A DNA stretch of 64,000 bases from Pseudomonas putida (GTDB taxonomy: Bacteria; Pseudomonadota; Gammaproteobacteria; Pseudomonadales; Pseudomonadaceae). Below, one piece after another: positions 34,579 through 44,391 of the stretch (its first letter is position 1; each line of letters opens with the position of its first letter). The stretch lies in NCBI GenBank assembly GCA_029953615.1, contig CP124529.1, positions 5,172,494-5,236,493 on the forward strand, given 5' to 3'. A program made the position numbers and the translations under genes. Below the pieces are notes generated by a model, which saw only the letters and a list, made by a program, of their open reading frames with translations, searched no databases and was not told the origin of the DNA.

Positions 34579-36099
34579 ATGACCCAGCACGCCGTGGCCC
34601 GCCTGGCCCAACTCGACGAACACCGCCCACTGCGCGTGCAGGCCGGCAGCGAGGAAATCATCCTCATCCGCCAGGGCGACCAGGTGCACGCATACCAGGG
34701 CAACTGTCCCCACGAAGGCGCCCCACTCAATGAAGGCGTGGTGTGCGGCGGCCTGCTGGTATGCCCCTGGCACAAGGCCGCGTTCGCTGTGGACGAGGGT
34801 GCGGTCTGCGAGCCACCGGCCCTGGCCGACCTGCGTCGCTATCGCACCTGGGTCAAGGGCGACGAGGTCTGGGTCGATGACCAGCCCCTGCCCAGAACCG
34901 AGCCGCCCCGCCACAGTGATGCCCGTTGTTTCGTGGTGGTCGGCGCCGGTGCCGCAGGCAGTGCCGCAGTCGCCACCCTGTTGGCCCATGGCTTTGCCGG
35001 CCGCCTGGTCTGGGTCGATCAGGAGCGCCAGCCAGCCTACGATCGTACGTCCCTCAGCAAGTTCGTGATCGCCGGGCAGATGCCGCCCGATGAAGTGCCG
35101 GCCCTGCTTGAAGCCGACGCCCTGCGCAAAGGCCAGCTGGAACGCAAGCATGGCAAGGTGCGCACCCTGAACACCCAGAAACGCCAGCTCACCCTGGCCG
35201 ACGGCCAGCAGATCGACTATGACGCCTGCCTGCTGGCCACCGGCGGCAAGGCGCTGCGGCCCGATATCCCAGGTGTGGAGTTGCCCGGGGTATTCACCCT
35301 GCGCTCACGGGAGGATGCCGCGCACCTGCTGGACGCTGCCGAGCCCGGCCAGCCGGCAGTAATCGTCGGCGACGGTTTCATCGGCCTGGAAGCCGCCTCG
35401 GCCTTGCGCAAGTACGGCGTGCAGGTGCACCTGGTCACCCGCCACGAGGTCCCCCTGGCCCGCCAGCTGGGCGAGCGCATCGGCCGTAGCATCCGCGAGT
35501 TGCACGAACGCAAGGGAGTCATCTTCCACGGCCCCACCGAGGTCGAACGGATCGAAGGCCAAGGCAAGGTCGAGGCGGTGCTGCTGGCCAACGGTGAGCG
35601 GCTACAGACGGCATTGGTGCTGCTGGGCACCGGGGTAAGACCGGCGACCGCTTTTATCCAGGGCGTGCTGCTGAGCGAAGACAAATCGGTGCGAGTCGAC
35701 GCTGAAATGCGCGCTGCAGATGGGCTGTGGGCCGCGGGGGATATCGCCACCTTCCCCCTCAGCGGGCGCCCGGTGCGTATCGAACACTGGCGCCTGGCCC
35801 AGCAACATGGGGTCATCGCCGCCGCCAACATGCTCGGCGAGCAGCGCCGCTATGCCGATGTACCGTTCTTCTGGACCTACCAGCACGGCCGCACCTACGA
35901 AGTACTGGGCCATGCGCGGGACTGGAACCGTATCGAGTTCGTCGGCGAGCCGGAAAAAGGCGACTTCATTGCCTTGCAATGCGTGGACGAGCGGGTCGAG
36001 GCGGTCATCGCCAAGGGCTATTCCGACGCCATGGCGACGCTGTCGCAACGCCTGAAGCGGCCGTTGACCTTGCAGGAAGCCTTGACGCTGATCGGTTGA
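34579..36099 (+). CDS. Rieske-ferredoxin plus FAD reductase fusion (AIF-like)
   Basis: 506 residues; ATG 34579 follows GGAGA. Residues 1-100 hold a Rieske [2Fe-2S] domain, CPHEGAPL and CPWHKAAF. Residues about 117-400 are a two-dinucleotide FAD/NAD reductase: VVVGAGAAGSAAVA (FAD), VIVGDGFIGLEAAS (NADH) and WAAGDIATF (FAD end). The C-terminal 90 residues are the reductase dimer domain. It moves electrons from NADH through FAD to the iron-sulfur centre. The partner oxygenase is unknown. Confidence 0.9.
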   Translation: MTQHAVARLAQLDEHRPLRVQAGSEEIILIRQGDQVHAYQGNCPHEGAPLNEGVVCGGLLVCPWHKAAFAVDEGAVCEPPALADLRRYRTWVKGDEVWVDDQPLPRTEPPRHSDARCFVVVGAGAAGSAAVATLLAHGFAGRLVWVDQERQPAYDRTSLSKFVIAGQMPPDEVPALLEADALRKGQLERKHGKVRTLNTQKRQLTLADGQQIDYDACLLATGGKALRPDIPGVELPGVFTLRSREDAAHLLDAAEPGQPAVIVGDGFIGLEAASALRKYGVQVHLVTRHEVPLARQLGERIGRSIRELHERKGVIFHGPTEVERIEGQGKVEAVLLANGERLQTALVLLGTGVRPATAFIQGVLLSEDKSVRVDAEMRAADGLWAAGDIATFPLSGRPVRIEHWRLAQQHGVIAAANMLGEQRRYADVPFFWTYQHGRTYEVLGHARDWNRIEFVGEPEKGDFIALQCVDERVEAVIAKGYSDAMATLSQRLKRPLTLQEALTLIG

Positions 36100-36170
36100 G
36101 GCTGCCTTTCATTGCGCCCCGGTTGTGTGTAAAACGAGTAGATCAGCCGATCGCACAAGGACCCACGCGC

Positions 36171-37181
36171 ATGATCTACCGCCCTCTCGGCCACAGTGGC
36201 CTGCAGGTTTCCGCCCTTACCCTGGGCAGCATGATGTTCGGCGAGCAGACCAGCACCGAAGATGCCCTGCGCATCATCGACAAGGCCTGGGGCCAGGGTG
36301 TCAACTTCATCGACACCGCAGACGTGTACAACGCCGGGCGTGCAGAGGAAATCGTCGGCGAAGCAGTGGCCCGCCATCGCCAGGACTGGATCGTGGCCAG
36401 CAAGGTCGGCTTCGGCCCGGCCGATGGCCTGCCCAACCGCAGCGGGCTGTCGCGCAAACACATCTTCAACGCCCTCGATGCCACGCTGACGCGCATGGAC
36501 ATGGACTACGTGGACATCTACTACCTGCACCGCGAAGACCACAAAGTGCCGCTGGAAGAGAGCGTGCAGGCCATCGGCGACCTGCTGCGCCAGGGCAAGA
36601 TCCGCTACTGGGGCGTGTCCAACTTCCGCGGCTGGCGCATCGCCGAAGCCTGCCACATTGCCGAGCGCATGGGCGTGCCCAGGCCGGTGGTGAGCCAGCC
36701 GCTGTACAACATCGTCAACCGCCAGGCCGAGCCGGAGCAGCTCACTGCGGCGGCTGCCCACGGCCTTGGTGTGGTGCCATACAGCCCGCTCGCGCGGGGC
36801 GTGCTCAGCGGCAAGTATGCGCCAGGCGCAGTGCCAGATGCCGGTAGCCGTGCCGGGCGCCAGGACAAACGCATCATGGAGGTTGAATGGCGCCAGGAGT
36901 CGCTGGCCACCGCCCGGCAGATCCAGGCCTATGTTGAAGCCAAGGGCGTGGGTATCGTCGAGTTCGCTATCGCCTGGGTCCTGAACAACCAGCTGGTCAG
37001 TTCGGCGATTGTCGGGCCGCGTACGGAAGAACAGTGGGATACCTATGGCGGTGCGCTGGCGGTGAAAATCACGGCAGAGGATGAGGCGTTCATCGATTCA
37101 TTGGTGACGGCGGGGCATGCGTCGACGCCGGGGTTCAATGATGTGGCGCATTATGTGAGTGGGCGGTTGGCCCGCAGCTGA
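36171..37181 (+). CDS. Aldo/keto reductase
   Basis: 336 residues from ATG 36171. MIYRPLGHSGLQVSALTLGS opens an AKR barrel; FIDTADVYNAGRAEEIVGEA carries the catalytic Asp and Tyr, VASKVGFG the Lys and YYLHREDH the His. VPYSPLARGVLSGKY and SSAIVGPRTEEQW bind NADPH. YajO/voltage-channel-beta-like. The substrate is unknown. It follows the Rieske reductase by 71 nt and may be co-expressed. Confidence 0.88.
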   Translation: MIYRPLGHSGLQVSALTLGSMMFGEQTSTEDALRIIDKAWGQGVNFIDTADVYNAGRAEEIVGEAVARHRQDWIVASKVGFGPADGLPNRSGLSRKHIFNALDATLTRMDMDYVDIYYLHREDHKVPLEESVQAIGDLLRQGKIRYWGVSNFRGWRIAEACHIAERMGVPRPVVSQPLYNIVNRQAEPEQLTAAAAHGLGVVPYSPLARGVLSGKYAPGAVPDAGSRAGRQDKRIMEVEWRQESLATARQIQAYVEAKGVGIVEFAIAWVLNNQLVSSAIVGPRTEEQWDTYGGALAVKITAEDEAFIDSLVTAGHASTPGFNDVAHYVSGRLARS

Positions 37182-37196
37182 CTTTCCTCCTGTTCC

Positions 37197-37289
37197 GGCC
37201 TCTTCGCGGGCACGCCCGCTCCCACAGGGATCCCACAATTCCCCGGGCTGTGGTGATCCTGTGGGAGCGGGCGAGCCCGCGAAGAGGCC
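37197..37289. repeat. Paired REP palindrome
   Basis: GGCCTCTTCGCGGGCACGCC and a near-perfect inverse (GCGAGCC in the right arm) between convergent genes. Confidence 0.9.
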
Positions 37290-37330
37290 AGCAGGGTTGA
37301 GCTCAGTTCAGCCAGGGCGCGCGCAGCACA

Positions 37331-37371
37331 GGCATGCAAACGCATGCCAAACTGGCAGGTGTGGCTGCCAG
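37331..37371 (-). terminator. Two tandem hairpins after the TraX-like gene
   Basis: CTGGCAG-gtgtgg-CTGCCAG (37352-37371) and GGCATGC-aaac-GCATGCC (37331-37348) are perfect stems just past the stop at 37377. There is no T run, so they may act as a barrier or in a Rho-linked way. Confidence 0.45.
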
Positions 37372-37376
37372 AGCGA

Positions 37377-38069
37377 TCAAGCGAAGACCTTGATCACCAA
37401 CAAATGGACCGGATAGAACAGGTACCCCCAACGTCCCACTGCCGGTACCCGCCAATCATCATGACGCAGCAACAGCAATCCGACCGGAATGGCCAATGCA
37501 GCAACAATCAGCGTCAGCACGGTAAAGGGCGTCAACAGATGTTCCCGCAACCAACTGTTGGTCAGGTTCCCACCCATCGCCAACAGGCAAGGCAACAACC
37601 CGCTCACCCCTCCCTGCCGCCGAGCCATCAAGCAGGCGCCCGGCAGCATCACCCCCGGAAGCCCGTACATCAACTGTTCGCTGAACAGCCACCCTGCAAG
37701 CAGACCGGCAAAGCCAAGCGCTCGCGCCGACCTCAACGAATGATGCACACCCCAGGCAACCAGCAACCCCAGCACCAGGGTCGGCATCACGCTGAACGTT
37801 GGTGAACCACTGTCCAGCCAATGGTACGCAGGTTCCGACAGCACCGCGAACACCAGCATCAGCCCCAGATAACGCAAGTTGCCGCGGGTATAGAGCGCTC
37901 CGCACCTGGTGCGCGCCACATTCATCGCAATCGCCAGGCAAAACAGCGGAAACGCCAACCGGCCAAGAACGAACAAGCCAACGGCATCAGGCCACAGAAA
38001 ACGCAGGTGGTCGGCGACCATGGTCAGCATCGCCGTCCACTTGACCAGGTCCAGCCCGGCTGAGCGCAC
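37377..38069 (-). CDS. TraX-family membrane protein
   Basis: 230 residues, GTG start at 38069. MRSAGLDLVKWTAMLTMVAD is the TraX motif, with about seven hydrophobic segments and the C-terminal YLFYPVHLLVIKVF. F-plasmid TraX acetylates pilin; chromosomal homologues are probable membrane acyltransferases of unknown target. It follows the YdjM-like gene by 3 nt, so they are co-transcribed. Confidence 0.82.
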   Translation of the reverse strand: MRSAGLDLVKWTAMLTMVADHLRFLWPDAVGLFVLGRLAFPLFCLAIAMNVARTRCGALYTRGNLRYLGLMLVFAVLSEPAYHWLDSGSPTFSVMPTLVLGLLVAWGVHHSLRSARALGFAGLLAGWLFSEQLMYGLPGVMLPGACLMARRQGGVSGLLPCLLAMGGNLTNSWLREHLLTPFTVLTLIVAALAIPVGLLLLRHDDWRVPAVGRWGYLFYPVHLLVIKVFA

Positions 38070-38072
38070 GCC

Positions 38073-39160
38073 TCAGCGCCCGCGCTCGACTGTTGCGGGC
38101 CCCAGGTAACGATCAGTCCAGGCTGCCAGCGGCAAAGGTGGCTGCTGCTCGACGATCCGTCGCCAGATCAGCACCAGGTCGCTGCCATTGAACGCTGCCC
38201 CCGGACCTGCGCCCTTCCACATCGAAGGCACATCGGCAATCCAGTGCCCCTGGCTGTCGCGGTGGGCCATGCTGAAGCGGAACGTGTAGTTCCCGGGCAG
38301 GCCCATGCGCAGGTCGCTGACCACCAGCGCCTCGCCGACCTGGTCGTAACGCAGCCAGTCATCGGTGAACCAGCGCAAGCGCTGGTGCAGCGGGTCGTTG
38401 GCCAGTGCTCGGGCCAGTTCAAGGTTACGCGGCAAACGCTGCATTTCTGGCACCTGCTGGTCGAACACACTGCTGATGCCTTCGTAGTAATCGCCATCCG
38501 GGGTCTTGGCCAGTACGCGCCAGACCAGGCTGTTGAAGGCGATAGGCACGGCACGTACCTGGCTGACGGCGATACCTTGCTGGTCGAGGGCCGCCTGGAA
38601 ACGCTGCTCGGCCGCCATGCGCCCGGCCAGGCCGAAACCCAGGTAGGCTGCGCCGAACACCAGGGCCAAGGTCAGTAACTGCATAGCCCTGCTCGTCAGC
38701 CCTTTGACAAGGGCGTAGCTCACCGCCGCCAGCAGCGGCACGGTGTAGATCGGGTCGATGATGAACACTGCTGCCCAGCTTTCCGGGGTGGCCTGCAAAG
38801 GCCAGAACAACTGCGTGCCGTAGACTGTGAAGGCGTCGAGCAACGGGTGGGTGACCAGCACCAGCCAGAATGCCAGGAACAGCCTGGGCAAGGTATAGCC
38901 CTTGCCTGGCCAGCACTTGTTGACCAGCCAGGCCAGCAGCATGGCCAGCCCGGTGAGCACGAACAGGGAATGAGAAAAGGGCCGCGGTGGTAGGTCATCT
39001 GCGACACCGGATCGGCGTAGCGGATGATCACGTCAAGGTCGGGCAGCGTGCCCAGCGCCGCGCCATACAGCAGCGAGCGGCGGCCCTGGATACGGCCGAG
39101 TACGGTACCTTGCAGGGCTGCGCCGAGTACTGCTTGGGTGATGGAGTCCAAGGGTGGCAT
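38073..39160 (-). pseudogene. YdjM-type membrane-bound metal-dependent hydrolase, frameshifted
   Basis: From ATG 39160: MPPLDSITQAVLGAALQGTV, then LGTLPDLDVIIRYADPVSQM and TYHRG, as in the YdjM/LexA-regulated membrane hydrolase family. At the G run 38979-38981 the frame breaks. It resumes as FSHSLFVLTGLAMLLAW and membrane helices down to 38073. Restoring it needs one base added or two removed. About 360 residues would result. The HRG-FSHS metal motif spans the break, so as written the enzyme is inactive. Confidence 0.75.
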
Positions 39161-39241
39161 TCCTGAAAAGGTGGTTGCCGGAAGCTAACTTCATCCGGGC
39201 CCAATGTGCAATTCCTCTTGTGGGAACACCTGTAACGGGCT

Positions 39242-39353
39242 GCCTGCACCGGCCTCATCGCCGGCAAGCCAGCTCCCACCCTGACCGCGTTGACCTCATG
39301 CCATGCGCTATCCCTGTGGGAGCTGGCTTGCCGGCGATGAGGCCAGTGCAGGC
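39242..39353. repeat. Paired REP palindrome
   Basis: Arms start GCCTGCACCGGCCTCATCGC and are inverted up to 39353, with small mismatches (AGTGCAGGC against GCCTGCACC). It lies past the benF end. Confidence 0.9.
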
Positions 39354-39399
39354 AACATAAGAATCTCCCACCGGGTTTGCACATCCCTCTGAGCACTAT

Positions 39400-40650
39400 T
39401 CAGAACAACTGCCAGGTGTACACCAGCGTCAAGCGGTTCTCGTCGATGTCGCTGCGGTAGTTGGAGCGGGCCATGGCATTGCGTACCCGGATCCCCAGCC
39501 CCTTTAACGCTCCGCTCTGCACCGCGTAACCAATGTCCAGGTCACGCTCGCGGTCACGCCCTTCATAACCCAGCCCGGTATCGACATTGTTACCGGTTAT
39601 GTAGCGCACGGTCGCAGTCAGCCCCGGCACGCCCATGGCCGCGAAGTTGTAATCGTAGCGCACCTGGTACGAGCGTTCGTCGGTGTAGGCGAACTCATAG
39701 GTTGGCACTTCGTTACCCAGCGGCGAGATGTTGGCGAATACCCGTGGAAACGGGCTGTCACCATAGATGCCCTGGTAGCCGGCATGGAAGCTGTGCCCGC
39801 CATGCCGGGCGGTGAACATCGAGAAGAACGCCTGGTTGTCGATGTTGCCGAGCAACGCATCGCCATCCTCGCGCGCGGTGAAATACCCCAGGTTGGCGCT
39901 GAGCACCCAGTTGCCTACGGGCTGGTTGTGCTTGAGGCCGACAAAGCCCTGTTCGTAGATGTCCTCCAGCTGCCCATACCACAGGCTGACACTGCTCTGG
40001 TTGGCATTGAACACATAGTCGCCGCCCAGGTAGCTGAAGGCGTCGCTCGCTGCCTGGCGCATCGGCACATGGCCGAGCATGGCGTTCATCTTGCCGTCGC
40101 CGCCTTCATTGCGCAGGTGGGTGCTTTTCAGGTGCCCGGCCTGCATGGTCAGGCCGTCGATTTCCGCCGAGCTCAGGCTTGCGCCCTGGTAGGTCGGTGG
40201 CAACAGGCGGATGTCGCTGAAGGTCAGCACTGGCAAGTTGGGTTGCAGTTCGCCGACGCGCAACTCGGTCCTGGACAGCCGGGCCTTGAAGGTAGGCGCC
40301 AGGCGGCTGTATTCATCGGCGGCCCGGCCATCGCTGTGTACCGGCAGCAACCCGGTGTTGGTGCGGTCGGGGCTGCTGTCGAGCTTGATGCCCAGCAGGC
40401 CCAGGGCATCCACGCCAAAGCCGACCTTGCCCGGGGTGTAGCCCGACCTGAAGTCGAGGATGAAGCCCTGGGCCCACTCCTCGGCCCTGGATTGCCGGTT
40501 GGCCCCGACAATGTCGGAGAAGTCGCGGCTGAAGTAGTAGTTACGGGCACTCAGGGTGGCCTTCGAATCCTCGAAGAAACCGCCTTCGGCGGCCAGCAAC
40601 GGTTGGCTGAGCAAAGTCAGGCCCAGGGCGACGCAAGGGGTGTGGTTCAT
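39400..40650 (-). CDS. benF: BenF-like benzoate-specific porin (OprD family)
   Basis: 416 residues with a signal peptide ending LLAAEGG. The mature start [20 protein letters not shown] is the OprD signature, and the C-terminus [10 protein letters not shown] ends in an aromatic residue for BAM insertion. OprD-family porins form 18-stranded channels for small carboxylates. It is last in the ben cluster, 54 nt after benE, the usual P. putida position, so benzoate uptake across the outer membrane is likely. Confidence 0.9.
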   Translation of the reverse strand: MNHTPCVALGLTLLSQPLLAAEGGFFEDSKATLSARNYYFSRDFSDIVGANRQSRAEEWAQGFILDFRSGYTPGKVGFGVDALGLLGIKLDSSPDRTNTGLLPVHSDGRAADEYSRLAPTFKARLSRTELRVGELQPNLPVLTFSDIRLLPPTYQGASLSSAEIDGLTMQAGHLKSTHLRNEGGDGKMNAMLGHVPMRQAASDAFSYLGGDYVFNANQSSVSLWYGQLEDIYEQGFVGLKHNQPVGNWVLSANLGYFTAREDGDALLGNIDNQAFFSMFTARHGGHSFHAGYQGIYGDSPFPRVFANISPLGNEVPTYEFAYTDERSYQVRYDYNFAAMGVPGLTATVRYITGNNVDTGLGYEGRDRERDLDIGYAVQSGALKGLGIRVRNAMARSNYRSDIDENRLTLVYTWQLF

Positions 40651-40704
40651 TCCGAAGCTCTCTTGATCTTGTTTTTATGGGTAAAGCGTTGGAAACACGG
40701 CGGT

Positions 40705-41904
40705 TCATGGGGTACGGCGCAGCACCTCCCCGGCCCGTGGCTGTCGCAGCCTGAGCAACGCATGGGCCAACAGGCCGAACAGCAGGCCCCAGAACGCTGC
40801 CGACAGGCCCAGGAAGGCCACCCCCGAAGCGGTGACCAGAAAGGTGAACAACCCGGCATCGCGCTCGGCCGGCTCCGCCAGGCTGCGGGCGAGGGCCTCG
40901 CTGATCGCGCCGTACAGCGCCAGCCCGGCCAGTGCTGCGATCAGGGCAGCGGGAAATGCGGCGAACAGCGACATCAGCGTGGCCCCGGCGATCCCCAGCA
41001 GCAGGTACAGCGCACTGCCCGCCACCGCCGCGACATAGCGCCGCTGGGGGTTTTCATGGGCTTCATGCCCGGTGCACAGGCTGGCGGTGACCGCCGCCAG
41101 GTTCAGCCCGTGGCAACCGAACGGCGCCAGCGCGGCACCGGCCAGCGCGCTGGCACTGATGATCGGGCTGGCCGGCGTGGGGTAACCGGCGTTGCGCAGC
41201 ACCGCCATGCCCGGCATGAACTGCCCGGTCAGGGCCACCAGCACCAGCGGCAGTGCCAGGCTGAATACCGCTGCCAGGCTGAATTGCGGGGTGACCCACT
41301 GCGGCGACGCCAGCTCAAGCACCAACGCTTCGCTGCGAAACGCCCCGCTGGCCACGGTCACCACCATGCCCACGCACAGCACCGCCGCCACGGCGTAGCG
41401 CGGCTGCACCCGGCGCATCAGCACGTAGGTGACGAACATTGCCAGGACCAGCAGCGGCTGCACCGGCAAGGCGCGGAACACCTCGATGCCGAAACTGAAC
41501 AGGATGCCGGCCTGCATGCCTGCGGCGATGGAACCCGGCAAACGCGCAATGATGCTGTCGAAGGCCCCGCTGATGCCGATCAGCAGCAGGACCAGGTTGG
41601 CCACCAGGTACGCACCCACGGCCTGTTCCAGGCCCAGTTGTGGCAAGGCGGTGACCAGCAAAGCCGAGCCAGGGATCGACCAGGCGATAACCACCGGTAC
41701 CCGGTAGCGCAGGCTGAGCAGTGCGCCGAGCACCGCACTGCCCATGGACACCGCCCACACCCAGGAAGACAGTTGTCGATGGGACAGGCCGGCGGCTTCG
41801 GCGGCGTGGAAGATGATCACCAAAGGGCCTGCGTAGGAGATCGTCGTGGCAATGCAGCCGGCGACCAGGGCCGACAGGGAGCAGTCCTTGATCAGGGTTT
41901 TCAT
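40705..41904 (-). CDS. benE: Benzoate/H+ symporter BenE
   Basis: 399 residues from ATG 41904, about twelve hydrophobic segments. ISYAGPLVIIFHAAEAAGLS and FGCHGLNLAAVTASLCTGHE are typical BenE motifs. It is a second benzoate importer beside BenK. It is separated from catA by a REP pair. Confidence 0.92.
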   Translation of the reverse strand: MKTLIKDCSLSALVAGCIATTISYAGPLVIIFHAAEAAGLSHRQLSSWVWAVSMGSAVLGALLSLRYRVPVVIAWSIPGSALLVTALPQLGLEQAVGAYLVANLVLLLIGISGAFDSIIARLPGSIAAGMQAGILFSFGIEVFRALPVQPLLVLAMFVTYVLMRRVQPRYAVAAVLCVGMVVTVASGAFRSEALVLELASPQWVTPQFSLAAVFSLALPLVLVALTGQFMPGMAVLRNAGYPTPASPIISASALAGAALAPFGCHGLNLAAVTASLCTGHEAHENPQRRYVAAVAGSALYLLLGIAGATLMSLFAAFPAALIAALAGLALYGAISEALARSLAEPAERDAGLFTFLVTASGVAFLGLSAAFWGLLFGLLAHALLRLRQPRAGEVLRRTP

Positions 41905-41957
41905 GATTGTCTCGCAAGGCGGCGGCCGGCCTTCGTGGCTGGCTCTTGTTTTATGCT

Positions 41958-42051
41958 GGCTTCTTCGCGGGCTCGCCCGCTCTCCCACCGGCTCATCCCA
42001 GGCCCCGAACTGCGCGGGCCCTGTGGGAGCGGGCAAGCCCGCGAAGAAGCC
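41958..42051. repeat. REP pair inside the ben cluster (benE/catA)
   Basis: GGCTTCTTCGCGGGCTCGCC and its inverse. It could lower expression of benE-benF relative to the genes before it. Confidence 0.9.
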
Positions 42052-42062
42052 ACCTCGGTGTA

Positions 42063-42977
42063 TCAGGCCTCCTGCAAAGCCCGCGGGCGCCGATTGCGCT
42101 GCTCATCCGCGCAGCCCTGGGCCCGCTGCAACCGGAAGTCGAACTTCAGCTCGGCATGCCGCCCCGCCTCGCCTTCGACGAACACCACCTCGCCCACCAG
42201 CCCATCGCGCGTGGCATAGGCAAAGTCATCCCACAGGTACTTGTCCCCGGCCAGGTTGATCTGCGTGGTCAGGTGCCGGTGCCCCGGCGCCGAGATGAAG
42301 AAGTGCACATGCGCCGGGCGCTGGCCATGGCGGCCCAGCAGGTCCAGGCATTCCTGGGTCGGCCCCTGCGGATCGCAGCCATAGCCCGACGGCACGATGG
42401 AGCGCGCACGGTAGCGCCCTTCCGCGTCGGTGACGATGCGCCGGCGCAGGTTGTACTCGGACTGGCTCTTGTCGAAGAACGAATAAGTGCCACGAGTATT
42501 GGCATGCCACAGGTCGACCGTGGCCCCCGGCAGCGGCCGGCCTTGCGAGTCGAGCACCTGGCCCTCCAGGTACATCAGCGTGGCCACGTCCTGCTCGCTG
42601 CCGTCGTCCATGCGCACTTCACCTTCGGCGATGGGCGCACCGGCCACGTACAGCGGGCCTTCGATGGTGCGTGGGGTGCCGCCGATCAGGCCTGCCTGCT
42701 GGTCCTTGGCATCCTGCAGCAGGTCGAGGAAGTGCTCGACGCCAAGCCCCGCCACCAGCAGCCCGGCCTCGCCACGGCCGCCCAGGCGGTTGAGGTAGTC
42801 GACGGCATGCCAGAACTCGTCCTCGCTGATTTCCAGGTCTTCGATCAGCCGCGCGGTGTCCTGCAGCACACGCTGCACGATGCGCTTCAGGCGCGGGCTG
42901 CCGGCATCGTTGCCGAAGCCTGCGGCCTCTTCGAAGAACTGCTTAACCTCGGTAGTGTGGGAAATTTTCACGGTCAT
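42063..42977 (-). CDS. catA: Catechol 1,2-dioxygenase
   Basis: 304 residues. Intradiol dioxygenase with non-haem Fe(III) ligands Tyr165 (TRGTYSFFD), Tyr199 (PSGYGCD), His223 and His225 (PAHVHFFI). The N-terminal helical dimer zone binds phospholipid in this family. It cuts catechol to cis,cis-muconate. Placed in the ben cluster, it is the second catA copy known as catA2 in P. putida, letting benzoate cells clear catechol at once. Confidence 0.95.
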   Translation of the reverse strand: MTVKISHTTEVKQFFEEAAGFGNDAGSPRLKRIVQRVLQDTARLIEDLEISEDEFWHAVDYLNRLGGRGEAGLLVAGLGVEHFLDLLQDAKDQQAGLIGGTPRTIEGPLYVAGAPIAEGEVRMDDGSEQDVATLMYLEGQVLDSQGRPLPGATVDLWHANTRGTYSFFDKSQSEYNLRRRIVTDAEGRYRARSIVPSGYGCDPQGPTQECLDLLGRHGQRPAHVHFFISAPGHRHLTTQINLAGDKYLWDDFAYATRDGLVGEVVFVEGEAGRHAELKFDFRLQRAQGCADEQRNRRPRALQEA

Positions 42978-43006
42978 GGTGGGTCACCTCATGTGTTGTT
43001 CAGGTA

Positions 43007-44335
43007 TTACGCCTGCGCTGCAATGGCCTGGGCATGCCGACGGCCGCTGGCCAGGTGCACGGCCATGGCCAGCGCGGCAATGGCGCCCGGGATGGCGAAG
43101 GCGATGAAATTGAGTTGCAGGGGCAGGTTGATGCCCATCAGCGCACCACCCAGCAGCGGGCCGACGATGGCGCCGTTACGGCCGATGCCAGAGGCCCAGC
43201 CCAGCCCGGTGGAACGCACCGACAGCCCGTACAGCTGAGCGGCACCGGCATACAGCAGGATCTGCGTGCCGATGGTGGTGGCGCCGGCAATGAAGATCAG
43301 CAGGTACAGCACCGGCATCGGGCTGTTGACGCCAAGCAGGCTGATCGACAGCGCGGCGGCCATGAAGAACATCACCTTGACCTTGACCAGGTTGTAGCGA
43401 TCGCCCAACCAGCCACCCAGAATCGCCCCGGCCATGCCGCCGAAGTTCAGTGCCAGCAGGAACGACAGGCTCGAGCCCAGGCTGTAGCCGGCGTTGGCCA
43501 TCAGCTTCGGCAACCATGAACTGAGTGCATAGACCATCAGCAGGCAGCAGAAGAACGCCAGCCACAGTGCCAGGGTGCGAATGGCCAGGCCGTTGCGGAA
43601 CAGTTCCAGCACCGACGCCCCGGTGCCTTTGCGGTCGGCAGCCTGCAGCACGTCATCTGCCTGCACGTCGCAATCCGGGTCCAGCCGCTTGAGCAGCTTG
43701 CGGGCCTCGTCGGTACGGCCCTGGCGCACCAGGAAACCGATCGATTCAGGCAGGTAGCAGAGGATCACCGGCAACAGCAGCAGCGGTACCGCAGCGACGA
43801 AGAACATCGACTCCCAGCCGAAACGCGGCAGCATGAAGATGCCGACACCCGCCGAGAGCATGCCGCCCAGCGAGTAGCCGCTGAACATGATCGCTACCAG
43901 CGTGCTGCGCAGTCGCTTGGGCGCGTACTCGTTCATCAATGCCACGGCGTTGGGCATGAGGCCGCCACAGCCCAGGCCGGCAATGAAACGGTAGATACCG
44001 AACTCGCTCGGGCTGCTGGCGAACCCGTTGAGGAGGGTCGCCCCGGAGAACAAGGCAAAACAGATGGCGATGCCCTTCTTGCGACCGATGCGGTCGGCAA
44101 GGCTGCCGAATGCCAAGGCGCCAAACATCATGCCGAACAGCGCATAGCTGCCCAGTGCACCGGCCTGCAACGGGGTCAGCCCCCACTCCTTCATGATCAC
44201 CGGCAGTACCACGCCGTAGATGAACAGGTCATAGCCGTCGAAGATCAGCAGCAGGCCGCACCAGGCCATGACCATCCAGTGGTACGGGGTAAAGCGCGCG
44301 TTATCGATGATCGGGTGTACGTCAAGGGTTCGCAT
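43007..44335 (-). CDS. benK: Benzoate MFS transporter BenK
   Basis: 442 residues from ATG 44335, twelve membrane segments. FDGYDLFIYGVVLP is the aromatic-acid:H+ symporter motif in helix 1, GSLADRIGRKKGI is the loop 2-3 motif. It imports benzoate with protons. It lies 29 nt before catA and 56 nt after benD. Confidence 0.93.
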   Translation of the reverse strand: MRTLDVHPIIDNARFTPYHWMVMAWCGLLLIFDGYDLFIYGVVLPVIMKEWGLTPLQAGALGSYALFGMMFGALAFGSLADRIGRKKGIAICFALFSGATLLNGFASSPSEFGIYRFIAGLGCGGLMPNAVALMNEYAPKRLRSTLVAIMFSGYSLGGMLSAGVGIFMLPRFGWESMFFVAAVPLLLLPVILCYLPESIGFLVRQGRTDEARKLLKRLDPDCDVQADDVLQAADRKGTGASVLELFRNGLAIRTLALWLAFFCCLLMVYALSSWLPKLMANAGYSLGSSLSFLLALNFGGMAGAILGGWLGDRYNLVKVKVMFFMAAALSISLLGVNSPMPVLYLLIFIAGATTIGTQILLYAGAAQLYGLSVRSTGLGWASGIGRNGAIVGPLLGGALMGINLPLQLNFIAFAIPGAIAALAMAVHLASGRRHAQAIAAQA

Positions 44336-44391
44336 GGCATCTGTCGCTCTTGTTTTTGTTGTGAAAGAAAGCTCTTGCCTTGGGGTGTCGA

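Noticed and set aside
32868..34775. 635-codon frame opposite the MFS carrier
   Set aside because: Antisense shadow with no protein-like pattern.
39784..42219. 811-codon frame opposite benF and benE
   Set aside because: Low-complexity Gln/Gly/His composition, antisense to two well-supported genes.
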